From: a virus
Direction: 5' to 3' (one strand)
DNA: 28,496 nt
IMG/VR virus record: IMGVR_UViG_3300032214_000799
Span: 1 to 28,496 of that record
The notes below the pieces were generated by a model that was given only the letters and a program-made list of their open reading frames with translations, did not search any database and had not been told where the DNA came from. Shown piece by piece: positions 1 through 8,800 of the stretch (position 1 is the stretch's first letter; each line of letters begins with the position of its first letter). The position numbers and the translations under genes were made by a program.

Positions 1-269
1 GTAGTGGTTGACTTTCTTGCAGGATCATAGGATAAACCAACCAATTCAAAAGACATTCTTGGTAATGTCATTTGTACTGGTTTGTTGAGATTTGGAGATT
101 GTTCTAATCTTGCAAGAAATTTTTGAGTTGGTCCATATGCAAGTGGAACTTTTACCGCACTTGTTACATTGCCGTTATTATCATTGTGCTTAATAGTGAT
201 ATTATTAAACAAAGAACCGAAAGAAACTACGGTTCTTCTTAATATCTCGTGGTAAAAGTATTCAAACAT
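1..269 (-). CDS. gp15: Tail sheath stabiliser / tail completion protein gp15 (N-terminal fragment)
   Basis: The first 89 codons of a gene running off the low-coordinate edge. The start MFEYFYHEILRRTVVSF followed by GSLFNNI matches the opening I remember for T4 gp15, which begins MFGYFYN and has a similar arginine pair and LFSNI segment. Further on, VPLAYGPTQKFLARLEQ and TLPRMSFELVGLSYDP correspond to the VPITYASKEHF and LPRINLHLVDFSY stretches of T4 gp15. In T4, gp15 forms a ring that caps the finished tail tube and sheath and contacts the neck, so its place directly after gp13 and gp14 is the T4 order. The ATG is supported by an AAAAGGAT ribosome site six bases upstream and by a late promoter in the same short gap. 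The T4 protein is about 270 residues, so roughly two thirds is missing here. The identification rests on the N-terminus and synteny. Confidence 0.85.
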   Translation of the reverse strand, partial: MFEYFYHEILRRTVVSFGSLFNNITIKHNDNNGNVTSAVKVPLAYGPTQKFLARLEQSPNLNKPVQMTLPRMSFELVGLSYDPARKSTT

Positions 270-275
270 TTTAAT

Positions 276-283
276 ATCCTTTT
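276..283 (-). promoter_or_regulatory. Ribosome binding site for gp15
   Basis: Read on the minus strand the sequence is AAAAGGAT, a good Shine-Dalgarno match, six bases before the gp15 ATG at 269. It fixes the gp15 start. It is one of the clearest ribosome sites in the window, since several neighbouring genes have weak or no visible ones. Confidence 0.7.
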
Positions 284-312
284 ATAATATTATAAATTGT
301 TATAATAAATTA

Positions 313-320
313 TATTTATG
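313..320 (-). promoter_or_regulatory. T4-type late promoter (CATAAATA) upstream of gp15
   Basis: CATAAATA on the minus strand is one base from the T4 late consensus TATAAATA, which is read by host polymerase with the phage late sigma factor gp55. It overlaps the gp14 stop codon (TAA at 316-318) and lies about 45 bases before the gp15 ATG. The 46-base gp14-gp15 gap is otherwise very AT-rich (mostly TTATAA-like runs) and also holds the gp15 ribosome site. The assignment rests on motif plus position. In AT-rich DNA a single-mismatch octamer can arise by chance. Confidence 0.6.
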
Positions 321-1692
321 GCATTCCGAATGGATTTGTTTCACTAAAGTCAATGATAGTACCAGCAATATCTTCTATAGTGTCATTATCAGCATATGGA
401 TCAACTACATTATTGGTATTTAACAGTCTTAGTTTATATGATGCACCACTTTCTTGTCCAACTACTAACTCTCCGGAAGTGAAAGTTCCCGAAATTATCG
501 ATATCTTTAATTCATTTGTAACACTATTCCAGGATTTAACTTTAGCAGTAGAACCACTTATAGAACCTATAACAGTTTCATTAAATTTAAAAGTTCCTGA
601 ACCGGAAGTATATGGAGATTCTATCGTTATTGTAGGTACGCTGGTGTAACCAATACCTGCATCTAAAATTCTTATTTGAGTTATTGAACCAGATGCACCC
701 ACAACTGCATATCCAATTGCAGTTGTTCCTATCCCTGGCGAACTAAAAATAACATTTGGGGAAGTCGTATAACCAGATCCACCACTTGTTATAGTTATTA
801 TGCCAACTAACCCATCACCTATAACAGTAGTTGCAGCTGCACCAGAACCACCACCACCAATAAAAACCACATTAGGTGCAGTGGTATATCCCGAACCAGG
901 ATTTGTTAATTCTACTCCCTGAACCCTTGCTGATTTTATTCCAACACAATCAACTAGTCCACTAATCATTGTTGCTATGCCAGTAGCAGTAATACCACCA
1001 GAGGGTGCAGATGATATTGCAACTCTTGGCGTAGACGTGTATCCACTTCCTCTATTGGTAATTCTGACATATCTTATGCCACCATTAACAATAGAAGTAA
1101 TTGCTGTTGCAGTTTGTCCAACACCAACAAGAGTTAATGTTTGAATGTATCCTTCATTAATAATATTATCATCAATATCACCAACTCCAGTATCAATGTC
1201 TTCATCTTCATATCTGAATAATTCGCATCTCAATTCATAAACATAATTTTTTTGAAGTTGATAAAAAGGTTTTTCATGTTCTACATATTTTATTTCAAAT
1301 AATCTATCTCCAAGAGGAAAATATATCAAATCTCCTTCTTTTGGTCTGGTAGATAATTCTATATTTGGTAAATTTTTAATTAAAGGTGAAATATAAGTTT
1401 CAAATCTTTCTTTTGATATTATCAGTGTTAAATCGTCTAGTTCTTGAATTCCAAACTTAGACAGTAATGTGCCATTTCCACCATATCCTTCGTAACTATC
1501 CACATATGCTTCTATTGGATATGCGGTATCAAATTTTGATTGTATTACTTCTTTTATTACTGTTTTTTTAGATAGATACTTTCTTGGAATATAATATATT
1601 TCAATACCATACATTCTAAGTTGTTCATTAATTAAATCCTGTATTAAACTTTGTTCCGCAGAAGAACCTTGTTGGAAAAATGGATTAAGCAT
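316..1692 (-). CDS. gp14: Neck protein gp14, enlarged by glycine-rich repeats
   Basis: A 458-residue protein (T4 gp14 is about 256). The first ~175 residues are the neck-protein part: MLNPFFQQGSSAEQSLIQDL, then GIEIYYIPRKY, an EAYVDSYEGYGGNG segment and the YVYELRCELFRYEDEDIDTG stretch, features I associate with gp14 of marine T4-like phages. Residues ~205-360 hold four glycine-rich repeats of the form GSGYTTxPxVxF (near residues 214, 263, 306 and 345). A short module around residues 366-425 repeats a GxxSGAxxKxxxW/L theme, and the acidic tail reads DPYADNDTIEDIAG, ending NPFGMP. In T4, gp13 and gp14 form the neck that joins the filled head to the tail. The gene follows gp13 after four bases, with AGGA upstream as a ribosome site, so the two are probably cotranscribed. 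The repeat block is probably a surface-exposed insertion; that is inference. Confidence 0.85.
   Translation of the reverse strand: MLNPFFQQGSSAEQSLIQDLINEQLRMYGIEIYYIPRKYLSKKTVIKEVIQSKFDTAYPIEAYVDSYEGYGGNGTLLSKFGIQELDDLTLIISKERFETYISPLIKNLPNIELSTRPKEGDLIYFPLGDRLFEIKYVEHEKPFYQLQKNYVYELRCELFRYEDEDIDTGVGDIDDNIINEGYIQTLTLVGVGQTATAITSIVNGGIRYVRITNRGSGYTSTPRVAISSAPSGGITATGIATMISGLVDCVGIKSARVQGVELTNPGSGYTTAPNVVFIGGGGSGAAATTVIGDGLVGIITITSGGSGYTTSPNVIFSSPGIGTTAIGYAVVGASGSITQIRILDAGIGYTSVPTITIESPYTSGSGTFKFNETVIGSISGSTAKVKSWNSVTNELKISIISGTFTSGELVVGQESGASYKLRLLNTNNVVDPYADNDTIEDIAGTIIDFSETNPFGMP
620..1075 (-). repeat. Four glycine-rich GSGYTxxP repeats inside gp14
   Basis: Four in-frame copies encode RGSGYTSTPRVAI, PGSGYTTAPNVVF, GGSGYTTSPNVIF and AGIGYTSVPTITI, spaced about 40-50 residues apart. 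DNA similarity is still visible: the segment near 881-910 (gtggtatatcccgaaccagg, then atttgtta) closely resembles segments near 13801-13830 and 14998-15027 inside the giant gp7-like gene. The pattern suggests beta-strand/turn repeats, but I cannot fold it here. Confidence 0.8.
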
Positions 1693-1696
1693 AATA

Positions 1697-2545
1697 TCAT
1701 CCTATCATATCTAAAGGTGGAAGTTCATATGTGTTTGACATTCTTTCCATCAACATATCAATTTCTCTTTGTGCATCATCATACATTTGTCTTCCATTAA
1801 GTTCAACTCCACCAGGAAGTTTGACACCCGTGAATTTCATCATATTTTGACCCCATTGCCTTTTAATTAAAGAGGTTAAATATGGTTTTATAAATGAATC
1901 ATTCCAAACTCTACTATAATCATTCGGGTCTAATGTTGAATAGCAATCTATTACAATATATTGTCCGTCAGTGACTGATGCCCAATCAATATCCAAATAT
2001 AATCTATCTTGTCTTTTGTTAAATCTTATTTGTTTCTGTGTATTGAGAAGAAAATCCAAATCTTCCAAATAGGTTTTTACCATAGCATATGTCAGCAATT
2101 CAGTAGAACCCCAATAGTAAATATCATTTAGGAACAATTGATATTTAACACTAAACATATTGTGGGTGATTGTATTTGCTCCATCAAAAAGGAAAATCTT
2201 ATTGACACCAATTACAGAAGGTGGCATTTGCAAATAATTGCCATTTTCTTCATAATTGAAAGTAGTGGAAATACCAGCAATAGTTGTAGAGACGCTGGTT
2301 GTTGTTATTCCAACTATTGGACCACTTCCTCCCCTTGCTCTTCCTCTATCAATATCGTTCTGATTTAATTTGTACTTGAAGAACGTTGGATATACTCCAT
2401 CGAAATGTCTTTCTTGGAAAAATTGAATAGCATCATCCACCAAATCTTCTATCTGCTCATCTGCTACGTTAATCTCTAGAACAGGAGCACCTAGTTTTCT
2501 TTTACAATAGTCTATCAACTCTTGTCTGGTAGATGGTTGGGCCAT
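1697..2545 (-). CDS. gp13: Neck protein gp13
   Basis: A 282-residue protein, close to the ~309 of T4 gp13. The opening MAQPSTRQELIDYCKRKLGA, then PVLEINVADEQIEDLVDDAI and QFFQERHFDGV, is the characteristic N-terminus of gp13 in marine T4-like phages. Later stretches MVKTYLEDLDFLLNTQKQIR, FNKRQDRLYLDIDW, the NDSFIKPYLTSLIKRQWGQN segment and KLPGGVELNGRQMYDDA also fit the family. gp13 acts with gp14 in closing the DNA-filled head and forming the neck. The gene lies 22 bases after the 128-residue gene and four bases before gp14. A CATAAATA late-promoter match 20 bases upstream leaves only a short AT-rich leader with no clear Shine-Dalgarno. A glycine/threonine-rich loop near residues 72-95 (GGSGPIVGITTTS) may be a small insertion. 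Confidence 0.9.
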   Translation of the reverse strand: MAQPSTRQELIDYCKRKLGAPVLEINVADEQIEDLVDDAIQFFQERHFDGVYPTFFKYKLNQNDIDRGRARGGSGPIVGITTTSVSTTIAGISTTFNYEENGNYLQMPPSVIGVNKIFLFDGANTITHNMFSVKYQLFLNDIYYWGSTELLTYAMVKTYLEDLDFLLNTQKQIRFNKRQDRLYLDIDWASVTDGQYIVIDCYSTLDPNDYSRVWNDSFIKPYLTSLIKRQWGQNMMKFTGVKLPGGVELNGRQMYDDAQREIDMLMERMSNTYELPPLDMIG

Positions 2546-2564
2546 TTATTTCTACTTTTTTAAG

Positions 2565-2572
2565 TATTTATG
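2565..2572 (-). promoter_or_regulatory. T4-type late promoter (CATAAATA) upstream of gp13
   Basis: The minus strand reads CATAAATA, 20 bases before the gp13 ATG, and overlaps the stop codon of the preceding 128-residue gene (2568-2570). The layout matches the gp15 promoter: same octamer, also overlapping the upstream stop. If transcription begins about 6-8 bases past the octamer, the leader is roughly a dozen bases of AT-rich sequence (AAAAAAGTAGAAATAA) with no strong ribosome site. Confidence 0.6.
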
Positions 2573-2954
2573 GATCAGATGATATTCCTGCTTTTACTAA
2601 GATATTTCCTTCAACTATTCGATATGTTGTACTTCCAGAACTTACCAAAATATCATAAACATATCTACCCTCTTTTAATGCTCTAGTTGATGATCTATTT
2701 AATGATATGTTAAATTTACCTGCAGCATCCGTTGTAAACCCAACATTAAAAGTTGCCACGGCGTACATTGATGAACCGATGGACACGCTTTTTGCCATTT
2801 GGGAAGAACCGGTCCATCCACTAAAATTGAAAGCACTTCCTGAAGTAGTTAACACTGTAAAGTTATCTTTGAATTCCGAACCAGTATTGATAACTAAATT
2901 AACACCGTAAGAAACTCTTGCATCTGGGTCAAAAGTGATTGTGTGGTTTGCCAT
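2568..2954 (-). CDS. Small beta-rich virion protein, possibly baseplate- or fibre-associated
   Basis: A 128-residue protein with no cysteines and no membrane segment. It opens MANHTITFDPDARVSYGVNL. The rest alternates short hydrophobic strands with Ser/Thr/Gly turns (FNFSGWTGSSQMAKSVSIGS, AVATFNVGFTTDAAGKFNIS) and ends with REGRYVYDILV-like and TYRIVEGNILVKAG strands. This layout resembles the small immunoglobulin-like beta-sandwich domains seen at the start of some phage baseplate upper proteins (BppU-type); that is a pattern-level guess without alignment. Its ATG overlaps the stop of the upstream 54-residue gene (TAATG), indicating translational coupling. It lies where T4 carries genes 12 and wac, before gene 13, so a virion role is likely but the exact function is unknown. 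Confidence 0.8.
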   Translation of the reverse strand: MANHTITFDPDARVSYGVNLVINTGSEFKDNFTVLTTSGSAFNFSGWTGSSQMAKSVSIGSSMYAVATFNVGFTTDAAGKFNISLNRSSTRALKEGRYVYDILVSSGSTTYRIVEGNILVKAGISSDP

Positions 2955-3118
2955 TAGAATTTTGAAATAACTTCTTGCTGTTTTAGATAAAGTTTAAAAT
3001 AACATTTTGCAATTGTTTTTGCTTCCTCAATATCTTTTATATTATCTATTTCAGAAGAAATTTTGAAGTATTCAAAGTTTTTGCTCAAATCTTCTAGTTC
3101 TACATCTTCAGGTTTCAT
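2954..3118 (-). CDS. Small conserved-looking helical protein, 54 residues, function unknown
   Basis: The protein begins MKPEDVELEDLSKNFEYFKI and ends AKCYFKLYLKQQEVISKF. It is rich in Lys, Glu, Ile and Leu, lacks Gly and Trp, and should be almost wholly alpha-helical. The reading frame overlaps the end of the 74-residue gene by 11 bases, and its stop shares bases with the start of the 128-residue gene. Such a stop-start chain is strong evidence that this short frame is real and translated by coupling. From memory, similar small proteins sit beside a coiled-coil protein in other marine T4-like phages; this was not checked. It may be a virion or assembly factor, but nothing in the sequence gives a function. 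Confidence 0.75.
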   Translation of the reverse strand: MKPEDVELEDLSKNFEYFKISSEIDNIKDIEEAKTIAKCYFKLYLKQQEVISKF

Positions 3119-3332
3119 TTGCTATTTTCCTCAAAAGATTTTTAATTTCATCTAGGTCCTCTCTCATATTAGCAACTTCTTTCTCAATTGAATGGATCTT
3201 TTGGGATTCTTTCTCTTTTGCTCTTTTTTGCATAATGTAATTGTTGTAGTCTGACATGTTTGTATTAATGATTGCTTTGGTCTCTTCATCTCTAATCAAA
3301 TTAGAATGGCCAGTAACTTTAGAGTAATTCAT
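3108..3332 (-). CDS. Small coiled-coil protein, 74 residues, function unknown
   Basis: The N-terminal half (NYSKVTGHSNLIRDEETKAI, then INTNMSDYNNYIMQKRAKEK) looks like a small conserved module. The C-terminal half (about residues 44-72, IEKEVANMREDLDEIKNLLR) shows heptad spacing of Ile, Val, Met, Leu and Leu, typical of a short coiled coil. The gene follows the 833-residue structural gene after five bases and overlaps the 54-residue gene, so it belongs to the late structural operon. There is no obvious ribosome site; translation is probably coupled to the upstream stop. Trimeric coiled coils are common in fibre and whisker attachment, and T4 wac (fibritin) sits near here in T4, but this protein is far too short to be fibritin. 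The role is unproven. Confidence 0.8.
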   Translation of the reverse strand: MNYSKVTGHSNLIRDEETKAIINTNMSDYNNYIMQKRAKEKESQKIHSIEKEVANMREDLDEIKNLLRKIANET

Positions 3333-3337
3333 GATGA

Positions 3338-5839
3338 TTATGCCAATGCAATCACTCTTAAATCTTTAAATCTTGGTGGATACGCTTGATTTGTTGAAGT
3401 TCCTATTAGTTTTATTCCAAAATATCTAAAGGCAGGTAAATTATCGATAGTAAATTCATACTCTCTATAATCAAGAACATCACTATCAAATCCAATAACA
3501 TCGGTTTTAGAGACCATTTTATCAGGCAATCCATTACTATCAGACAGACTAATAATATCTCCATTTGAAGTTAGATTCGTATATCCTGGGAATGGATAGT
3601 AAATTAAGTCGGATGTTGGATCGTCTGTAATAGCATATAGACATCTAATATCATTCTGAGTATTGATATATGCACTTAGAATAACTTTTATAGAAGATGC
3701 TGGTGTTTCTAGAGAAATTGGTTTAGTGGCATAAACAAAGGATGATGGATCATCTTTTAGAGTAGAAACTCTTTCATCTGTAGCATAATTTGATATAGCA
3801 TTATTAACTCTATTTGACGTAAATATCATTCCAACACGGTCCAAATCAACTACAGGAGAAACATATGCATTTGCTGTAGATAAGTTTAGATTCAAAGTCA
3901 ATGATTTATTTGCTGGCAAGTTAGTTGTTTTTGAATCTTCGTTAACTTTTGACGCAACCACTCTTGGAGATGAAAAATAATTCGTTGCATTTAGATTTAT
4001 TTGCTCAAATCCTTGGTCAATAAATGGGATTTCATTGCCATCAACACTGCTGCCACTAACAGTCCTTAAAGAAGCACTAACATTAGTTCCTCTTAAAGAC
4101 ATTGTTTGGACTATTGGTTTTACAATTTCGAATGGTATATTTTGAGTAGCATTAATTGCAGGACCTCCAGTTGATTTTGTTTCTCCAATGAATAATTTAG
4201 GATGTCCAGTAGATAGTGTTCTATTTGTCATTGTAGAACTTTGATCACTCATATCAAGTTTAACGTGATAATAATCCAAATCATATGGTTCTGATACTGT
4301 TACGTCCTCTAAAGAGTGAGTTTTATTGATTCTGCGTAGGGATACTGATGCTAATTCGTACTTATAGACAAGTGTTCCTGCAGTATAACTGAACGATTTT
4401 GTCTGATCCACTGCTCTTGTAATTCCAGTCAATGTTGGTGGAGATACTGAAGTATTAACGCCAGTATAAGAAATAATTTCATCATCAATACGAATGTATC
4501 CGGGATTAGTTGATGCAACAGAAACATTTTCAAAAGTATCGAAATTTGCAATCGATACGCTTTCTATTTGAATATCATCCGTTGAATCCGCTGCATAATT
4601 TGAAAATAGTTTTGTTGGTTTCAAATCAGAAATAGCATTACTTATTCTAACTGAATTCTGAGGAGAATTCATTCCATGATTTTTATGATACACTTTGATG
4701 TGTAAACCATCATTAATTGTTTCTATTCCATCCACTGGAACAATCACATTTCCTCCCGTTCCATTTAAATCAGTTGAAACTCCGGCATTGTTAATATATC
4801 TTAGTGTATTACCAACTCCAGTTACATATTCTCCTTGTACTTGATCAATTATTAATTCGTTAACTCCGGAAATTTCAGAAACAGATAGTCTTAAATTTCT
4901 TCCAAGATTTTGTGTTCCTATTGTCGTTATTCCCAAAACATCTCCAGAGGAATACCCAGTTCCTCCATTTGAGATTGTTGCAGCAACAGCGACACCATTT
5001 GTTATGGTGATGTTTGCTCTTGCATCTCTACCACTTCCGGTAATAGTGTCCAATGAAACATTGTTGAACACAAAAGTTCCGGAAGATGGGGTATAACCAA
5101 TTCCAGAATTGATTAATCCCAAATCACCAAATGCCGACCCTGCATATCCAACAAAATTACCCGTAGCATTACTATTTTGTTGGATAATAGTATTTCCTAA
5201 TGTTGGCAGCACAGAATTTGCGATTGTAGTACCAATTCCAACTTTAATTTTTTTAGAAGTAACTTCCAAAGAGTCTTTTACTAATGTCGCTACTTGATTA
5301 TTACCAACGCTTAAATTTGGATTATAGAAATTTATATTACCCGCACCAACAAAATTTGCTCTATTTAATTTAAACTTTAGATCTTCAAACTGACTTGGAT
5401 TCCAAGTTGAACCATTTTGTGATTTAAATAATGAACCACTTAAAGGTTGCTTTGAGACAAGAACTTGCTCTTCTTCTGCAAGATTATTCGTACTGACATC
5501 AATTTCAGTTAATCTAGAAATCCATACATTGTAAACACTTGAGTTTGATAAAATAGTTAATGCATGAAACTGCTTACCTGCAAGATAAACTGGAGATTCA
5601 AACGTAACTCTAGTAGGTAGGGACGCATCATCTGAAATTTGTACATTCTTTGGGTCAATTACTACTTCACTGAAAGGATACACCTCATTTGTTGGAAGAC
5701 CAAGTTGCATTGGTCTTAGTTGTATAGTTACTGGAAGTTCTGGATCTCTTGAATAAAAATATAAATCAACCGAAGTGGCAAAAATTCCACTATCCGGTTC
5801 AACATAAAAAGATTGTGCCAAAGGATCTACTATTTTCAT
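3338..5839 (-). CDS. Virion structural protein with N-terminal DPLAQSF domain (baseplate/fibre periphery)
   Basis: An 833-residue protein. Residues 1-~120 begin MKIVDPLAQSFYV and continue with SGIFATSVDLYFYSRDPELP, PVTIQLRPMQLGLPT and YPFSEVVIDP, a domain I know from marine T4-like structural proteins, often next to or in DUF4815 proteins. The middle holds glycine-rich repeats (NSGIGYTPSSGTFVF near 247, NGGTGYSSGDVLGI near 292) and, near residue 450, an IRIDDEIISYTGV/GITRAV module of the type found in marine tail fibres. The C-terminal third (DPSSFVYATKPISLETPASS, YYPFPGYTNL, EFTIDNLPAFRYFGIKLIGT, ending RFKDLRVIALA) looks like a conserved cap domain. The gene follows the DUF4815 gene after 57 bases that hold a GATAAATA element. 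It probably lies at the outer baseplate or a fibre connection; the exact role is unknown. Confidence 0.8.
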   Translation of the reverse strand: MKIVDPLAQSFYVEPDSGIFATSVDLYFYSRDPELPVTIQLRPMQLGLPTNEVYPFSEVVIDPKNVQISDDASLPTRVTFESPVYLAGKQFHALTILSNSSVYNVWISRLTEIDVSTNNLAEEEQVLVSKQPLSGSLFKSQNGSTWNPSQFEDLKFKLNRANFVGAGNINFYNPNLSVGNNQVATLVKDSLEVTSKKIKVGIGTTIANSVLPTLGNTIIQQNSNATGNFVGYAGSAFGDLGLINSGIGYTPSSGTFVFNNVSLDTITGSGRDARANITITNGVAVAATISNGGTGYSSGDVLGITTIGTQNLGRNLRLSVSEISGVNELIIDQVQGEYVTGVGNTLRYINNAGVSTDLNGTGGNVIVPVDGIETINDGLHIKVYHKNHGMNSPQNSVRISNAISDLKPTKLFSNYAADSTDDIQIESVSIANFDTFENVSVASTNPGYIRIDDEIISYTGVNTSVSPPTLTGITRAVDQTKSFSYTAGTLVYKYELASVSLRRINKTHSLEDVTVSEPYDLDYYHVKLDMSDQSSTMTNRTLSTGHPKLFIGETKSTGGPAINATQNIPFEIVKPIVQTMSLRGTNVSASLRTVSGSSVDGNEIPFIDQGFEQINLNATNYFSSPRVVASKVNEDSKTTNLPANKSLTLNLNLSTANAYVSPVVDLDRVGMIFTSNRVNNAISNYATDERVSTLKDDPSSFVYATKPISLETPASSIKVILSAYINTQNDIRCLYAITDDPTSDLIYYPFPGYTNLTSNGDIISLSDSNGLPDKMVSKTDVIGFDSDVLDYREYEFTIDNLPAFRYFGIKLIGTSTNQAYPPRFKDLRVIALA

Positions 5840-5880
5840 TTTATTCTGTTACCTTACTTTTAAATTGACCCAGTATAATA

Positions 5881-5888
5881 TATTTATC
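5881..5888 (-). promoter_or_regulatory. Late-promoter-like GATAAATA upstream of the 833-residue gene
   Basis: GATAAATA differs from the T4 late octamer at the first base only. It lies in the 57-base gap between two large structural genes, about 42 bases before the ATG at 5839. The gap also holds a possible weak ribosome site (AAGGT at 5851-5855, 11 bases from the start) and a TATTATACT string that could pass for a sigma70 -10 box. Position in one of the few real gaps of the window is the main support. Confidence 0.5.
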
Positions 5889-5896
5889 ATTCACTA

Positions 5897-8800
5897 TCAT
5901 CTCTTATTCTTGTTTTTGTTATTTTGACCTTTATTTGCTGGAACATTATTAATAGTTTTTGGTACTATACTTACCAGACCCCCAGAGTTTCTTGTTGTTT
6001 GTGGTTTTACTATTCTATCTTGCTTTAATTGTTTTGCTACAGCACCTCCAATAGGTGCATTTGACTTAGGTAATGCTGACTTGGGATTTTTGGTTGTTTT
6101 AAAACCAACTGCCTTTTGTTGTGTTGCATAAGATTTATCAGTAGTAGTAACTTTAAGTCCTGCATCTTTAAAGATTTTTCTAGCAGCTGCTGCTCCCTTA
6201 TTATTTTTTAACTGGGAGAAAGTTTTTCCATTAACTGTTTGCAATGGTACAGAGAATTTTTCTGTTTTCTTTCCAGGTTGTCCAATTGTTTGTGCTTTTC
6301 CATTTACACTTGTGATACTGAGATTGAGGAATTCAATACCTGCTTTTCCTCTAGTTGCTTTTGGTGGTTGTGGTTCTCCTCCTCCGGGTCCGGGTCCGGG
6401 GTCTGGGCCCTCACCACCTCCAGGTGGTTGTGGATTTGGAGTATATCCACCATTAAATGGACCTTCTCCTCCTCCATAACCTCCACCAAATGGAGTTTCT
6501 TGAACTGGCGAGTATGATGGTGGTGCTGGTTCGCTCAAATAATCAATTGCTGCTGGTGGTTCTGCTGGTACAACAGGAGGTGCGGGTGGTACGTATGGTG
6601 GTAAAGTATTACCAACGATTGTAGTAGCAACAACTGCAGTAGGACCAGTGAGACTCTCTGCTCTACTTTCTGTTATTGTTTGAGTTTCTGTTCTTACAGT
6701 TCTGACAGAAAGAATATTTTCTTGAACTCTATTAATCTTACCTTCAGAGAAGAATTTCTCTTCGGCACTAGTTGTCACTGCATCAATGGAAGAATTGGAA
6801 GCACTACTCGTGATTCTGAATAGTTTTGATCCAGTTTCAAATCTTGGATTTCCAAAGACATTGGGATTTGGAATGTAGAAAGAACCAATTAGAACTCCAA
6901 TCGTATCAGTAACTAGTCTGATATCAGATACAACTGCCTCTGCACCGCTTGTTTGACCTCTTAGTTTCATTCCAGTTTGAACATATCCAAAGAAGTCTCC
7001 TTGAGCTTGTTGAGATATGCTAAAAGTGTCTACATTAAGTATTGTGGAAGTTGAAGAGTAATCTGCTGGTACTGGTTGTGTCGAATTATATGGGTTTGCT
7101 GTAAAGACTTCGGTTGGTGCATCATATGGACCATACTTATGATTTGAAGAAGCAACTCTAAAAGTTATTTCTGGGTCAGGTTTAACTGGAGCAAGAGTTA
7201 AACTTGCAGAACCGGAAGAAACTGAGGACTCAATAATACCTCTAACAGTTTCGCCAACTTGGAAAGATCCAGAAACCATCGTAATTTCAAGTAATTTTGG
7301 AGTTACAAATTTATTAACATTTACTCCATTAAAGAATGTATAAACTCTTGTAAAAGGTTTCAATCTTCTAGAAACGAATTCAACATTTCTAGACCTCATA
7401 TAAGAACTAATCTCAGTACTTAGTACAGTATCTCCAAGTGATACATTTTTAAGTTCTTCTTTAGTAATCTTTCTAACACCAGTTCTTGTGCTGGTTCCGG
7501 TTTTAGTTACTGTTTCTAAATCTTCCTTAACAATATAATAACCAACATTAACGGTTCTAGTATCTACGGCTTTTGTGGATCCGGTCCAAACAGTCTCCCA
7601 AGAACCCCAAGTGACTGGACCAAAACCAGTTTGACTATCAAGTTCTGATGCAACAATTTGTGATTCAGATTGGATGTAATTTGTAGCAACTTCTGTGCTA
7701 TTTGCTGACAATCTAACAACATCAACCCAAATGTCGGAAGATGGTGTTAGATTGATTGTTCCACCATAATATCCAACACGATATGGAGCAACCGATTCAA
7801 CTCTCGTTGCATATGGTTGATTAATTTCCTCAACTTCGTAGTAATCTAGAGTAATAACCCCACCAGTTTTTTTGACATTAGTGCCAATTAAATCACTTAC
7901 AAAGTTTGGATCTGCATTGGTATTAGTTCCACCCAAACCAATAAGAGAATTTGAACCTAAAATCAAATCAACTTGAGTTGTATATGGTGCGGGTCGTAAC
8001 TCTGAATTAATTACATCAATGCTATTTTTTACAATAGTTACTTTCTTTTGTGCAGTTGTTGTTGAAAAATCATCAACAAAGAAACCAGATTTAAATCTAT
8101 TAAGTCCATTTACATCTCTGATGAAAAGATTTGACGTATCTGTTTCTAAAAGAGAGAGGGAGGTGTAATATTCTAGATTTTTAATTCTCGTTTCAAGAGA
8201 AGAAATATCCTTCATTCGATATCTCTTATGCTCTGCAAGATTTAGACTTGCCTCATTTACGTCGCAAAGGTACGCTGGTAATGTAATTGTTGCAATGTCT
8301 AGAGCATCTTCAATATCAATTGGTGGTTGTGGGTTATCTGCTGGTTCTCCTTTGTTTAACTGGAAAACACCATCTTTCGTTAGATAAATTTTATCTATTC
8401 TTGGTAAATAATATGAATAATCAAATAGAATCGATTCATCAGATGCAAGGATACTTGATGCAGAATTTCCACTTTCAGTAAAGTTTCTTGCACCAAATTC
8501 AAATGGCGATAGTGAAGATGTTGTTACTGTAAATCCAGAAACTCTTGGTCTAATATCAATAATATCAGTATTTCTAATGCCATTAATAGTTGGAATATCA
8601 CAATAATCAAATTGTTCATATGAACTAGCAGTTGTTAAATCTCCAGTATCTGAAGAAGAGAATCCTGCAGATTCAAAGACTATTTTTACTTTTCTTGTTG
8701 GTTCTTTTGATGAAGATTTTCTAATAATTCTTGAATAATCATATATTGTTTCTCTTTGACCATTATCAAATGTATAATTAGACGTAATATTATTATCACC

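Noticed and set aside
353-649. Plus-strand open frame inside gp14 (98 codons)
   Set aside because: It is antisense to a recognised gp14 gene, has no ribosome site and arises from the codon pattern of Gly/Thr/Ser-rich repeats read backwards.
620-1075. Regular repeats in gp14 as a CRISPR array
   Set aside because: The copies are diverged at DNA level, lie in frame inside a conserved gene and encode glycine-rich protein repeats; no cas genes are present.
5840-5896. A frameshift splitting one DUF4815-DPLAQSF gene into two
   Set aside because: The gap has a proper stop, a late-promoter-like element, a possible ribosome site and an ATG directly before the conserved DPLAQSF start. The upstream protein ends in its own linker and basic tail. 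This looks like two genes, not a sequencing or mutational break.
6239-6517. Overlapping frames on both strands across the Pro/Gly linker (6239-6517 plus, 6304-6489 minus)
   Set aside because: Low-complexity GGT/CCA-type codons keep alternative frames open. The resulting proteins are rich in Trp/Ser or Glu/His/Gln, with no family resemblance.
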